Positions 43,293 through 52,285 are shown, counted from the stretch's first letter. The stretch is 64,000 nucleotides of DNA from CADCVQ01 sp038260305 (GCA_038260305.1 JBBSNY010000009.1:76780-140779), one strand, 5' to 3'. Notes: generated by a model not told the origin, from the letters alone. Translations and numbers: made by a program.

Positions 43293-44240
43293 ATGGACGA
43301 GTTTGACCTGATCGCGCGGATGCGCGAGCGCTTCGGTGCGCCGCCCGATCGCGTCGTCGTCGGCAGCGGCGATGACGCCGCCGTCGTACGTGCGCGTCGC
43401 CTGTCGGTGACGTCGACCGACGCGATGGTCGACGGCGTGCACTTTCGCCTCGGCGTCACGGCGAGCGCCGCCGACGCCGGCCACCGCGCGCTCGCCGCGG
43501 CGCTGTCGGACCTCGCGGCGATGGGCGCCGACCCCGGCGAGGCGTACGTCGTGCTCGGCATGCCGCCCGGCTTCGGTGACGACAACGCGCTCGCGCTCGC
43601 CGACGCGATGGCGACGCTCGCCGAGCGCCACGGCGTCGCACTGGTCGGTGGCGACGTGACGTCGGCGCCGGTGCTGACGCTCGCCGTGACCGTCGTCGGC
43701 TGGGCCGACGAGGAGCACGAGCTCGTGCGCCGCGACGGGGCGCGACCCGGCGATCTCGTCGGCGTCACGGGCACCCTCGGCGGGTCCGGCGCTGGGCTCG
43801 CGATCCTCGACGGCCGGGCGCACGGCCCGCAGGCGCTGAGCCGACGCCACCTGCGTCCACAGCCGCTGCTCGCCGCGGGCCGCGCCCTCGCACGGGCCGG
43901 CGCGCACGCGATGATCGACCTCTCCGACGGCCTCGCCTCCGACGCCGCGCACGTCGCCCGCGCCAGCGGCGTGCGCCTCGAGATCGAGCTCGGCGCGCTA
44001 CCGCTCGACGACGGCGTCGCCGCTGTCGCCGAGCAGCTCGGCGTCCCCGCCTGGGAGCTCGCGGTGGCCGCGGGGGAGGACTACGAGCTGTGCGTCTGCG
44101 TCTCGCCGGAGGATCGCGCGGCCGCCGAAGCCGCGGCGCCGCTGACCTGGGTCGGAACCGTCGCCGCCGGCGACCCGGGCGTCGCGCTGTGGTGGGAGGG
44201 CGTGCGGCGGTCCGTGGCGGGGTTCCAGCACCGCCTCTGA
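43293..44240 (+). CDS. thiL: Thiamine-monophosphate kinase
   Basis: 315 residues, PurM/ThiL fold. Phosphorylates thiamine phosphate to thiamine diphosphate. Motifs: GSGDDAAVV, STDAMVDGVHF (metal Asp), GGDVTSAP, and SDGLASDAAHVA. ATG 43293 is preferred over an in-frame TTG 15 nt upstream. Its last 160 bp are overlapped by an ORF on the other strand. Confidence 0.94.
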   Translation: MDEFDLIARMRERFGAPPDRVVVGSGDDAAVVRARRLSVTSTDAMVDGVHFRLGVTASAADAGHRALAAALSDLAAMGADPGEAYVVLGMPPGFGDDNALALADAMATLAERHGVALVGGDVTSAPVLTLAVTVVGWADEEHELVRRDGARPGDLVGVTGTLGGSGAGLAILDGRAHGPQALSRRHLRPQPLLAAGRALARAGAHAMIDLSDGLASDAAHVARASGVRLEIELGALPLDDGVAAVAEQLGVPAWELAVAAGEDYELCVCVSPEDRAAAEAAAPLTWVGTVAAGDPGVALWWEGVRRSVAGFQHRL

Positions 44241-44404
44241 CTGATCGCGCGACGCAGCATCGCGTCGGCGACCGCCCTCGGGTCGACGACGTACTCGGCC
44301 CGCTCGATGCGGGCCTTCAGCTCCTGGGTTCGCATCGCTAGGGCACTATCGAACGGCGCGGGCTCGCCCTTGAGTGCTCGGTTCGTTGCGTCCGCAGGTG
44401 TCAT
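44081..44404 (-). CDS. FlgM-like small protein coupled to sortase
   Basis: 107 residues. The segment ELKARIERAEYVVDPRAVADAMLRR (positions about 29-53) looks like the C-terminal helix of FlgM anti-sigma-28 factors. ATG 44404 overlaps the sortase stop (ATGA), so the two are translationally coupled. The second half runs antisense through the thiL 3' end and has no family features; it may be tolerated tail or the true gene may be shorter. No flagellar gene is in the window. Confidence 0.55.
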   Translation of the reverse strand: MTPADATNRALKGEPAPFDSALAMRTQELKARIERAEYVVDPRAVADAMLRRAISQRRCWNPATDRRTPSHHSATPGSPAATVPTQVSGAAASAAARSSGETQTHSS

Positions 44405-45084
44405 GGACGCAGCGCCGCCCCAAGCGGCTGCGCGTCCACGAGCTTCGAGAACACGACGATCCGCTTGGCGGCGCTGTAGAGCGGGTGGCAGGCGGACAGG
44501 ACCAGCTGGTCGTGGGCGATGCGCTTGACGACTGACACCTCCGTGAAGGGCACGATCCGCGTGCGCTGAACCTCGTACGTGAAGCGCCCATACGGCATCT
44601 GGACGGAGATCTCGTCGCCACGCTTGAGCCGGTCGATGTGGCGAAACGGGGCGAGGTACGTCGTGCGATGGCCGGCGATCGCGACGGTGCCGGGCGCGCC
44701 GGGGTAGGGGTTCGTCTCATACAGGCCGGGGCCCTTGCGTAGCGAAGCCGTGTCGGTGCCGTTGACGACGATGTAGCTCGCGCCGATGCGCGGGATCCGG
44801 ATCCGGCCGACGGCGGCGCCCGTCGCAGCCGTGCGGCGCAACACGCGCGCCAGGAACGCCATCCGCGCGCGCTCGGTCTCCAGCGAGCGCAGGGCGGCGA
44901 GGTCGCGCGCGCTCGGCTTGCGCAGCTCGAGCTTGTGTAGGTCGTCGCCGAGACGGCCCTGCACGATCTTCGCGTAGATCGCCGACACCGGCTCCTGCCA
45001 GGCGAGCGTCAGACCGGCATCGAGCAGCATCAGCAGCCCGGCCGTGATCAGCACCGTCGAGAGCGCCCGCAGCGAGCTACGCAT
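44401..45084 (-). CDS. Class E sortase
   Basis: 227 residues. A single N-terminal anchor (LSTVLITAGLLMLLDAGL) and a sortase barrel with GRIRIPRIG, catalytic His139 in AGHRTTY, Cys199 in LSACHP and Arg208 in AAKRIVVF. Class E enzymes attach LPXTG/LAXTG proteins to the wall. A possible substrate ends at 63605 (LPFTG). Downstream of the M28-like gene on the same strand. Confidence 0.92.
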   Translation of the reverse strand: MRSSLRALSTVLITAGLLMLLDAGLTLAWQEPVSAIYAKIVQGRLGDDLHKLELRKPSARDLAALRSLETERARMAFLARVLRRTAATGAAVGRIRIPRIGASYIVVNGTDTASLRKGPGLYETNPYPGAPGTVAIAGHRTTYLAPFRHIDRLKRGDEISVQMPYGRFTYEVQRTRIVPFTEVSVVKRIAHDQLVLSACHPLYSAAKRIVVFSKLVDAQPLGAALRP

Positions 45085-45117
45085 CGGTCGTCCAGTCGCC
45101 GCGGTCGTTCATCGCGC

Positions 45118-46899
45118 TCATCGTCGCAGAGCCGATTTCGTGCCGCCGAGTGAGCCGGGCCCCGCGTAGCTGCTGGGCCCACGAACGGTGATCGACGCGT
45201 CGTCGCCGACCTCGGGCGCGTCGCCGCGGGCGGCGATGACGATCGCGCCCGCGGCGCAGCCGGCGAGCAGGCTCCACAGCAGCAGTCCGGGCAACGAGAG
45301 GTGACCGCCGGCGACGGCGAGCAGCAGCGCCCAGGCCGCGTCGAGCGCGCCGATCCCGAGCGAGTCGGCGACGGCGAGCGCGATGACCGTGACCGGCACG
45401 AGCGCCAGCACGACGAGGCCGAGCCGCAGCGAGCGGCGCATCCGCAGCTCGGGGGCGAGCGCGAACAGCCAGATGTGCAGCCCGGGCAGCAGCGTGGCCG
45501 CGGCGTAGGGATTGCCGATCCACACGACGACCGTCGCGATCAGGGCGACGAACAGGACCGCGACGCCGGCCGCCGGGCTCGTCGGCTTCGCGTCGCCGCC
45601 CGTCAGGCGCAGCACCGCCGGTCGCAGCCAGACCCACGCGAGCACGAGCACGAGCGCGACCGCCAGCAGGGCGGGCACCTGCGCGGGCAGTGCCTGCGGT
45701 GCGACCGGCGTCGCCGGCGTCGCGGCGAGCAGTCCGACCGCGCCGAGCGCGATCGCGAACAACGCGGCGACAAGCAGCGGTAGCGCGCATGCAAGCGTCC
45801 AGCCGAGCCATTGCACGACGGGCTCGCGCGCGCGCCGCATCGCGGCCAGCGCGTCGACGGCGACGACGAACGGCGCCAGAAGGAGCGCTCCGGTGAACAG
45901 CCGCACCGCCCAGCCGGGCAGAAGTTTGCGGCTGAAGAGCAGGTCGCGGCTTTCCGCCTGCGGGCTCACGGGACGCCCGCGCGGGGCGCCGTCGAGAGCG
46001 GTGACCGTGCGCAGCGCGGCGCGGCCGAGCTCCTCGAGCCGCGATCGCGAGATCGGCTCGCCGGCGGGCGGCGGGCGGTCGCCGCCGATCCCCAGCGTGA
46101 CGGCCGGCAGACCGCGGGCCAGCAGCACACCCTGCTCGCCGTAGGCGGCCGGCATCGCGAAGCGCGCGAACTGGCTCAGGGCGCGTGGGGAGCGCGCCCC
46201 CGATCCGGTCTCCCGGCGCAGCGCCTCCTGGAGCGTCGCGCGCAGGCGCATCGGCGTCGAGCCGAGGCCGTTTGACCAGGCGGCGAGCAGCGGCGCGCGG
46301 ATCGTCCGCGAGGCGAGATCGCCGAGCACGAGCACGCCGGCGAACGGCCCGCGCAGGTCGTCGGCGAGCGCCGCGGCCCCGGCGCCGCCGCCGCTGCCCC
46401 CACTCGTCGAGACGAGTGTCAGCGTGCGCTGTGTGCGCCGCGGCGCACCGAAGACGCGCGCGAGCTCGAGCAGCACCGCGGTCGCCGACAGCTCGGCCTC
46501 GGCGCGCGGGCCCGCCGCGTCGCGATGCGCGACGACGACGATCCGCTCGTCGATGCGGCCGGGTCGCTCGGCGATGATCGTGCGCAGCGCGCGCGTGCCG
46601 TCGATCGTCTCGCCCTCGTGCGTCGTCGTGCGCACGTGAAAGCCGCGGGCGGCGCGTAGCTGCGCCTCGACGGCGGTCGCGAGGCCCTCGTCGCCCGCCG
46701 ACCCGGGTCTCCGCTGCGCGAAGCGGTCGGCGAGCCCGTTCTTCGAATAGGCGCGGTCGAAGGCGCGGTCGCCGGCGAACTCGCCGGCGGCCAGCGACGT
46801 CGTCAGCGGGCGCGGCCGGTTCGCGAGCGAGAATGCGACGAGCACGAGTGCGAACAGGACGGGGATGAGCGCCGCCCGGTACAGCCGCGGATCCGCCAT
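45118..46899 (-). CDS. M28-peptidase-like membrane protein with degenerate active site
   Basis: 593 residues. One N-terminal membrane helix, an extracellular M28 aminopeptidase-like domain (about 45-310), then seven or more membrane helices. The first metal motif reads VVVAHRDAAG (His and Asp kept), but the bridging-Asp motif GADDN is PRAEAE and the catalytic Glu pair (GEE) is replaced by GGSGGG. Peptidase activity is therefore doubtful. The sortase follows 33 bp downstream; divergent from the response regulator. Confidence 0.8.
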   Translation of the reverse strand: MADPRLYRAALIPVLFALVLVAFSLANRPRPLTTSLAAGEFAGDRAFDRAYSKNGLADRFAQRRPGSAGDEGLATAVEAQLRAARGFHVRTTTHEGETIDGTRALRTIIAERPGRIDERIVVVAHRDAAGPRAEAELSATAVLLELARVFGAPRRTQRTLTLVSTSGGSGGGAGAAALADDLRGPFAGVLVLGDLASRTIRAPLLAAWSNGLGSTPMRLRATLQEALRRETGSGARSPRALSQFARFAMPAAYGEQGVLLARGLPAVTLGIGGDRPPPAGEPISRSRLEELGRAALRTVTALDGAPRGRPVSPQAESRDLLFSRKLLPGWAVRLFTGALLLAPFVVAVDALAAMRRAREPVVQWLGWTLACALPLLVAALFAIALGAVGLLAATPATPVAPQALPAQVPALLAVALVLVLAWVWLRPAVLRLTGGDAKPTSPAAGVAVLFVALIATVVVWIGNPYAAATLLPGLHIWLFALAPELRMRRSLRLGLVVLALVPVTVIALAVADSLGIGALDAAWALLLAVAGGHLSLPGLLLWSLLAGCAAGAIVIAARGDAPEVGDDASITVRGPSSYAGPGSLGGTKSALRR

Positions 46900-46959
46900 C
46901 AGATCGAGGCGGATGGTCTGGTGGGTGCACCGGACATCGTCGTCGTCACACTATTGGGG

Positions 46960-47670
46960 ATGGTGGATCGCGCCCCCCGCATCCTCCTCGTCGATGACGA
47001 GCACGCGATTCAGACGCTGCTGTCGTACCCGCTGCGCAAGGACGGCTACGAGGTCGTCCAGGCGACCGACGGCAGCGCCGCGCTCGCCCGCTTCGCGGAG
47101 GGCAGCTACGACCTCGTCGTGCTCGACCTCATGCTGCCCAAGCTCGACGGCCTGGAGGTCTGTCGTCGCATCCGCGCTCGCAGCACGGTGCCGATCATCA
47201 TGCTGACCGCGCGCGCCGAGGAGATCGACAAGGTCGTCGGCCTCGAGATCGGCGCTGACGACTACATCACGAAGCCGTTCTCGATGCGCGAGTTCCGCAG
47301 CCGCGTCAAGGCCGTGCTGCGGCGCGCCGAGATGCGCCCCGACGAGGGCCTCGTGCCCGCCGAGGGGCCGCTCGAGGTCGCGGGCCTGTCGATCGATTTC
47401 GCCAAGCGCATCGTGCGCGTGCGCGATGCAGCCGTGCAGACGACGTACGTCGAGTTCGAGATCCTCGGCGCGCTCGCCACGCATCCGGGCCGCGTCTTCA
47501 CCCGTGAGAACCTGCTGACGCGGATCTGGGGCGACGCGGCGTATCGCGACCCGCGCACGATCGACGTCCACATACGCCATCTGCGCGAGAAGCTCGAGCT
47601 CGACGCCAAGGCGCCCGAGTACCTCTTCACGGTGCGCGGCGTCGGATACCGCTTCCGCGACGAGCGATGA
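46960..47670 (+). CDS. OmpR-type two-component response regulator
   Basis: 236 residues: receiver domain (LLVDDE, phospho-acceptor Asp56 in VVLDLMLP, Lys in DDYITKPF) and a winged-helix output domain (EFEILGALATHPGRVFTRENLLTRIWG, DVHIRHLREKLE). Controls transcription in response to the kinase that overlaps it. ATG 46960 is preferred; a GTG 3 nt later is also possible. Confidence 0.95.
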   Translation: MVDRAPRILLVDDEHAIQTLLSYPLRKDGYEVVQATDGSAALARFAEGSYDLVVLDLMLPKLDGLEVCRRIRARSTVPIIMLTARAEEIDKVVGLEIGADDYITKPFSMREFRSRVKAVLRRAEMRPDEGLVPAEGPLEVAGLSIDFAKRIVRVRDAAVQTTYVEFEILGALATHPGRVFTRENLLTRIWGDAAYRDPRTIDVHIRHLREKLELDAKAPEYLFTVRGVGYRFRDER

Positions 47671-49091
47671 CGATCGGCTCGCTGCGCACCCGCCTGACGG
47701 GGCTGCGCTCGCTGCGCACGCGGCTGACGGTGCTGTTCTTCGCCGTTACGCTCGTCGCCGTCGGCGCCGTGTTCTTCTACGTCACGCCGCAGCTCGAGTC
47801 CTCGCTGCGCGAGCAGAAGCTGCGCTCGCTGGCACGCACCGCGCGCGCCTACACGCCACAGCTCCGCCGGCTCGTGCTCGACAACGGCACGTTTCGCCAG
47901 GTCAACCAGCTCGTCAACCAGATCGGCGACCGCACGAGCACCCGCGTGACGCTGATGACCGTCAGCAACGGGACGCTCGGTCTCTCGCTCGCGACCTTCT
48001 CGGATTCCACGACGGAGGTGCAGCTCAACGTGCCGGTCGGGATCGCCGACATCAGCGCGCGCACGGGGCGCGAGACGCGCGGCGCGAAGAAGCGCGACGA
48101 CGTCCTGCTCGGCCAGGTCGCCGAGCCGATCCGCGACGTGGGCGTCGTCAGCCGCGTCGTCATCTTCTCCTCGCCGCTGACGGACGTGCAGGGCAACGTC
48201 GCGCTGATCCGCCGCCAGATCCTCGTCGCGGGGGCGCTCGGGCTGCTGCTCGCGCTCGCCGGCGGCTTCGTCGTCTCGCGCACGATCGCGCGTCGCGTGA
48301 AGGCGCTCGAGCAGGGCGCCGAGCGCGTGGCCGCGGGCGACTTCACGGCGGTCTTCCCGGCCGACCAGGACGACGAGCTCGGCCAGCTCGCCCGTGCGCT
48401 GGACGACATGCAGCGCCAGCTCGCGGAGGTCGAGACGGCGCGCCGGCGCTTCATCGCGACGGCCTCGCACGAGCTGCGCACGCCGATCTTCTCGCTCGGC
48501 GGCTTCCTCGAGCTGCTCGAGGACGAGGAGCTTGACGACGCGACGCGACGCGAGTTCGTCGCGGTCGTGCGCGAGCAGGTGGCGCGCCTGGGCAAGCTCG
48601 CCACCGACCTGCTCGACCTCTCCAAGCTCGAGGCCGGGTCGCTCGAGCTGCGCCCGGAGGCGACCGACCTCCGCAACCTCGCGAGCCGGGTCACGGCGGA
48701 GTTCGCGCCCGCGCTCAGCAAGCACGACTCCGAACTCGAGCTGCGACTCGGAGGCGAGCCGATCGAGGCCGTCTGCGATCCTGAGCGCGTGGCCCAGATC
48801 CTGCGGATCCTGCTCGACAACGCGCTCACGCACACGCCGGCCGGGACGGGCGTCGTCGTCACGGCGCAGCGCGACAACGGCTGCGTGCGGCTCGACGTCT
48901 GCGACGACGGTCCGGGCATCCGCGCGGACGCCGCGGGGCGCGTGTTCGAGCCCTTCTACACCTCCGACGACGCCCAGGGCTCCGGTCTCGGGCTCGCGAT
49001 CGCGCGCGAGCTCGCCGAGCGCATGGACGGCTCGCTGGACGTCGATCGCTCGCGGGCCGGCACGACGTTCTCGCTGGAGCTGCCCACGTGA
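47667..49091 (+). CDS. Membrane sensor histidine kinase
   Basis: 474 residues. Two membrane helices (about 21-40 and 186-205) flank a sensor domain outside the cell; HAMP follows, then HisKA with His268 in SHELRTPI and a HATPase_c domain (LDNALTHTPAGTG, DDGPGI, GSGLGLAIA). ATGA overlap with the response regulator makes a cognate pair. The downstream HtrA protease overlaps it, suggesting an envelope-stress role like CseBC or MprAB. Confidence 0.95.
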   Translation: MTIGSLRTRLTGLRSLRTRLTVLFFAVTLVAVGAVFFYVTPQLESSLREQKLRSLARTARAYTPQLRRLVLDNGTFRQVNQLVNQIGDRTSTRVTLMTVSNGTLGLSLATFSDSTTEVQLNVPVGIADISARTGRETRGAKKRDDVLLGQVAEPIRDVGVVSRVVIFSSPLTDVQGNVALIRRQILVAGALGLLLALAGGFVVSRTIARRVKALEQGAERVAAGDFTAVFPADQDDELGQLARALDDMQRQLAEVETARRRFIATASHELRTPIFSLGGFLELLEDEELDDATRREFVAVVREQVARLGKLATDLLDLSKLEAGSLELRPEATDLRNLASRVTAEFAPALSKHDSELELRLGGEPIEAVCDPERVAQILRILLDNALTHTPAGTGVVVTAQRDNGCVRLDVCDDGPGIRADAAGRVFEPFYTSDDAQGSGLGLAIARELAERMDGSLDVDRSRAGTTFSLELPT

Positions 49092-50314
49092 GGATGCGGG
49101 CCGCGCTTGTCGGCGGCCTCGCGCTGCTGGCGATCGCGGGCTGCGGCGGCAAGGACGCGCCGGGCGGCGGCGGTGACGGTGGCCGCGGCTCGACGAGCGG
49201 CGCCGTGCGCACCGTCGAACGCGTCACGACCGTCGAGGTCGTCCGCGGCCGGGTCGCCGGCGCCGCCGCCGGCGGTCGCGACAGCTTCGACGCGGCCGCG
49301 ATCTACGCGCGCGACGCGCCGGGCGTCGTGACGGTGTTCAGCGTGCTGCCGACGTCGGGCGCAGACGCCGGCGTCGCCGGCAACAACGAGGGGATCGGCT
49401 CGGGTTTCGTCATCGACGGCTCCGGCGAGGTCGCGACGAACGCGCACGTCGTCACCGACGGGACGGGCAAGGACATCAAGAAGGCGGCCGAGGTCTACGT
49501 CGCCTTCGCCGACGGCAACGAGGTGTCGGCGAGGATCGTCGGCTTCGATCCGAACGCCGACGTCGCGCTGCTGAAGATCGACCCCGCCGGCCTGCGGCTG
49601 CGCCCGCTGTCGCTCGGCTCGGCGCGCGAGCTGCGAGTCGGCACGTCGGTCGCGGCGATCGGCTCGCCGTTCGGCGAGCCGCAGTCGCTGTCGGTCGGCG
49701 TCGTCTCGGCGACCGACCGCTCGATCACGTCGCTGACCAACTTCGACATCTCGGGCGCGATCCAGACCGACGCCGCAATCAACCGCGGCAACTCCGGCGG
49801 GCCGCTCGTCAACGCCAAGGGCGAGGTGCTCGGCATCAACTCGCAGATCCAGACGTCCAGCGGCGGCGGCGAGGGCGTCGGCTACGCGATCCCCGTCGAC
49901 ACCGTGCGCCGCACGCTCGACGCGCTGCGCGCCGACGGCAAGGTCGACTACGCCTACCTCGGCGTCGCGACGACGCGGATCTACCCGCAGCTCGCCCGGC
50001 GCTTCAAGCTGCCGGTGTCCAAGGGGGCGTGGGTGCAGCAGGTCGTCGCGGGCGGCCCGGCCGCCAAGGCGGGGCTGCGCGCGGGGTCCTCGTCGACGCG
50101 CTTCCAGGCGCGCCCGGTGGTCCCGGGCGGCGACATCATCAAGGCTGTCGACGGGCAGGTGCTGGGCAACGAGGCCGACCTCAGCATCGCGCTCGAGAAG
50201 CGCAAGCCGGGCGACAAGGTCGCGCTGCGCGTGTACCGCGACGGCAAGCCGCGCACGATCGAGGTCACGCTCGCCGCACGCCCGAAGCAGGCCGACTCGG
50301 GCCGCCGGCCGTAG
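49088..50314 (+). CDS. HtrA/DegP-like serine protease lipoprotein with PDZ domain
   Basis: 408 residues. Lipoprotein signal ending LAIAGC, then a trypsin-like protease with His120 (ATNAHVV), Asp158 (NADVALLKI) and Ser236 (RGNSGGPLV), and one PDZ domain from about 290 (AYLGVATTRIYPQLARRF, AGLRAGS). Degrades or refolds damaged exported proteins. GTG 49088 overlaps the kinase stop, so it forms a regulator-kinase-protease operon; ATG at 49094 is an alternative start. Confidence 0.94.
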   Translation: MRMRAALVGGLALLAIAGCGGKDAPGGGGDGGRGSTSGAVRTVERVTTVEVVRGRVAGAAAGGRDSFDAAAIYARDAPGVVTVFSVLPTSGADAGVAGNNEGIGSGFVIDGSGEVATNAHVVTDGTGKDIKKAAEVYVAFADGNEVSARIVGFDPNADVALLKIDPAGLRLRPLSLGSARELRVGTSVAAIGSPFGEPQSLSVGVVSATDRSITSLTNFDISGAIQTDAAINRGNSGGPLVNAKGEVLGINSQIQTSSGGGEGVGYAIPVDTVRRTLDALRADGKVDYAYLGVATTRIYPQLARRFKLPVSKGAWVQQVVAGGPAAKAGLRAGSSSTRFQARPVVPGGDIIKAVDGQVLGNEADLSIALEKRKPGDKVALRVYRDGKPRTIEVTLAARPKQADSGRRP

Positions 50315-50363
50315 GCCCTGCGACCTGGGCGCCGGACACACCCGGCCGCGGCGCCGCCCGCGC

Positions 50364-50903
50364 CTACTGCGCGGGCTCGGCCTTGCGCCGCGCCTGCTCG
50401 GCCTGTGCCTCGGCGTCCTCGCGGGCGCGCGTGGCCGTGGCCGCGTCGTGCTCGGCGGCGCGCGCCTTCTTCTCGGCGTCCTGTTCCTCGCCGGCGCGAA
50501 GCTGCGCCTCGGCGTCGAGCTTCTCGGCGGCCGCCTGAGCCTCGGCCTGCGCGCGCAGGCGCTGCTCGCGGCTCGTCCAGCTCTCGAGGTCGCCGACGAG
50601 CAGCGCGCCGAGTCGAGGCTCGTGCTCGGCGAGCGCGGTCAGCCCGTTGGCGTCGAGCCCGCCCGACCCCGTCGAGACGAGCATCAAGGCGGTGGCGTCG
50701 AGCTGGAGGTCGGCGCGCGTCACGGCGGCCCCGGCGAGCGCCGCGGCATGGTGCTTGCGGCCGGCCAGTCCGCTGCGAATCGTGATGACGAGTGGCTCGT
50801 CACCGCGGAAGTAGACGTCCTCGAGCTTGCCGAGCTTCTCGCCGGCGCGGTCGAGCACCTCGGCACCGATCCAGGTCTGCAGATGCTGCGCGGCGATGGT
50901 CAC
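50364..50903 (-). CDS. PRC-barrel protein with coiled-coil tail
   Basis: 179 residues from GTG 50903, preceded by GAAGGGA at good spacing. The N-terminal 90 residues fit a PRC barrel (TWIGAEVLDRAGEKLGKLEDVYF, then VTIRSGLAGR), a small RNA- or protein-binding barrel found in RimM and stress proteins. The rest is an Ala/Glu/Lys coiled coil. Divergent from the tiny membrane protein gene at 51120. Confidence 0.75.
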   Translation of the reverse strand: MTIAAQHLQTWIGAEVLDRAGEKLGKLEDVYFRGDEPLVITIRSGLAGRKHHAAALAGAAVTRADLQLDATALMLVSTGSGGLDANGLTALAEHEPRLGALLVGDLESWTSREQRLRAQAEAQAAAEKLDAEAQLRAGEEQDAEKKARAAEHDAATATRAREDAEAQAEQARRKAEPAQ

Positions 50904-50949
50904 GTCGAGGTCCCTTCGTTGGTGCGGGCGAGCGGCTCTACGGGTGGTG

Positions 50950-51020
50950 CTACCCGGATGCGCGGTGCGGCGGACGGGCGCGGGCACATCTGGCGCGTGG
51001 CGGGTGCGCCGTTCGGGTAG
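50950..51020. promoter_or_regulatory. Outward-facing GGGTAG elements in a divergent promoter
   Basis: CTACCCG (50950-50956) and CGGGTAG (51014-51020) form an inverted pair pointing at the PRC-barrel gene and the tiny membrane gene. GGGTA(T/G) is the -10 of actinobacterial SigB/SigF-type stress promoters; the matching -35 (GTTT) was not seen. Both genes look like stress genes. Confidence 0.3.
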
Positions 51021-51119
51021 AGCCCCGGAAGCTCAGCCCGAACTTCGCTCATCCGACGATCGTGGCGCAGCACCCCCAGGCCATCGGGCCTGAGGCATCC
51101 CTGCTCGAAGGAGAACGCC

Positions 51120-51239
51120 GTGCTGCTCATCGTCGCGATCGTGCTGCTGATCATCGCCATTGCCGGTGGCGTCATCATCCACCCGCTGCTGTTCGTGCTC
51201 GCGCTCGTCGCGATCGCCGTCTACTTCTCGGGTCGCTGA
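51120..51239 (+). CDS. Tiny hydrophobic membrane protein (39 residues)
   Basis: GTG at 51120 follows AAGGAG by 6 nt, an excellent ribosome site. The 39 residues are two hydrophobic segments (LLIVAIVLLIIAIAGGVII, then PLLFVLALVAIAVYF) separated by a His-Pro turn, ending SGR. Similar tiny hydrophobic proteins are common in actinobacteria and often stress-linked; function is unknown. Confidence 0.7.
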   Translation: MLLIVAIVLLIIAIAGGVIIHPLLFVLALVAIAVYFSGR

Positions 51240-51250
51240 GCCTGGGCGGC

Positions 51251-51811
51251 TCAACCGGGTGAGAACCCGGGCGCGTCGCCACCGCTGGGGCGAAACTCCG
51301 CTGACGGGGCGCGCGGCGCCGGGGCCCGACGCGCCTCGCTCGGCGTTGTAGGGGCGTTGGTCGGCGGCGCGACCGGCTCCGCCGGCGGCGTGTGGGCGGC
51401 CGGCCGCGGCGCGGCCGGCGGCTCGGTCGTCGGCGCGGGGGCGTTTGGTCCCGAGGCCACGGGCGGCGGCGGGCTTCTTGGCGCCGCGCGCTTCCGCGCG
51501 CCGCGCCGCGCCTGCGGCGTCGCCCGCCGCCGGGGCGTCAGGCTCGGCCGTCCCGACGAGCTCCGCCCCTCGCTCGGATCGTCCTGCTTGGCCGAGTCCG
51601 TCGCTGCGGGCGGGGTAGCCCGGGCCGGTGCGACGGGGCGCGGTTCGATGGGCGGCAGCGCGGGCTCATGCGGGCTCAGCCGCGGCCACGCGACGACGGT
51701 TGCGACGACGATCGCCAAGGCGCCCGCGCGGGCGATGTTGCCCCAGCGAAGGCGAGTGCGCAGCGGCGATGGGGGACCGTGGTCCACGCTCCCTATAGGG
51801 CCGGGGGGCAT
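51251..51811 (-). CDS. Proline-rich single-pass membrane protein
   Basis: 186 residues from ATG 51811; GTG 51787 is an alternative. One membrane helix (GALAIVVATVVAWPRL) is followed by a 140-residue Pro/Ala/Arg-rich disordered extracellular segment. No domain recognised. Divergent from rpsF across only 36 bp, so the two promoters must overlap. Confidence 0.6.
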   Translation of the reverse strand: MPPGPIGSVDHGPPSPLRTRLRWGNIARAGALAIVVATVVAWPRLSPHEPALPPIEPRPVAPARATPPAATDSAKQDDPSEGRSSSGRPSLTPRRRATPQARRGARKRAAPRSPPPPVASGPNAPAPTTEPPAAPRPAAHTPPAEPVAPPTNAPTTPSEARRAPAPRAPSAEFRPSGGDAPGFSPG

Positions 51812-51831
51812 GGGTTTCGCCCCCCAATCGC

Positions 51832-51837
51832 TATCAT
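51832..51837 (+). promoter_or_regulatory. Candidate -10 box for rpsF
   Basis: TATCAT ends 10 nt before the rpsF ATG at 51848. The alternative upstream ATG at 51836 overlaps this box, which argues against it. Confidence 0.4.
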
Positions 51838-51847
51838 GCGCCGCCGC

Positions 51848-52246
51848 ATGCCTGCCGCTGACCCACTTTACGACCTGATCCTGATGCTCGACAGCGCCGC
51901 TCCGGACGAGCAGCGTCAGAAGATCATCACGAGTGTCGAACAGATCATCGGTCCCATCGGGATCGTCAACACCCAGGACTGGGGCGTTCGTCAGACGGCC
52001 TACGAGATCCTGCACAAGACCGACGCGGAGTATCACCTGCTCCAGTTCCACGGTGTCCGTGAGACGCTCGAGTCCTTGCAGCGGGTCCTGCGCATCACCG
52101 ACGGCGTGATCCGCTTTCGCATCATCAAGCTCAAGCCGGGCACCCCGGCACCGCCGTCGACGCGCCCCGAGCCGCGTCCGACGGGCATCGTCGACGCGCC
52201 ACCGGTCGAGCCCGTCGCCGTCGCCGCCGCACCCGCCGACGACTGA
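51848..52246 (+). CDS. rpsF: 30S ribosomal protein bS6
   Basis: 132 residues. YDLILMLDSAAPDEQRQKIITSVEQII, then NTQDWGVRQTAYEILHKTDAEYHLLQF is the bS6 ferredoxin-like fold that pairs with bS18 in the platform. A 30-residue Pro/Ala tail follows. First gene of the rpsF-ssb-rpsR-rplI set. The 239-bp gap to ssb is unusually wide. Confidence 0.93.
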   Translation: MPAADPLYDLILMLDSAAPDEQRQKIITSVEQIIGPIGIVNTQDWGVRQTAYEILHKTDAEYHLLQFHGVRETLESLQRVLRITDGVIRFRIIKLKPGTPAPPSTRPEPRPTGIVDAPPVEPVAVAAAPADD

Positions 52247-52285
52247 GCGCGCCGGCCCTCGCGGGCGCGATCTGCGCAGCGACGA

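Noticed and set aside
45077..46930. Alternative minus-strand frame over the M28-like gene
   Set aside because: Arg/Ala-rich translation without membrane helices; the other frame gives a proper membrane protein.
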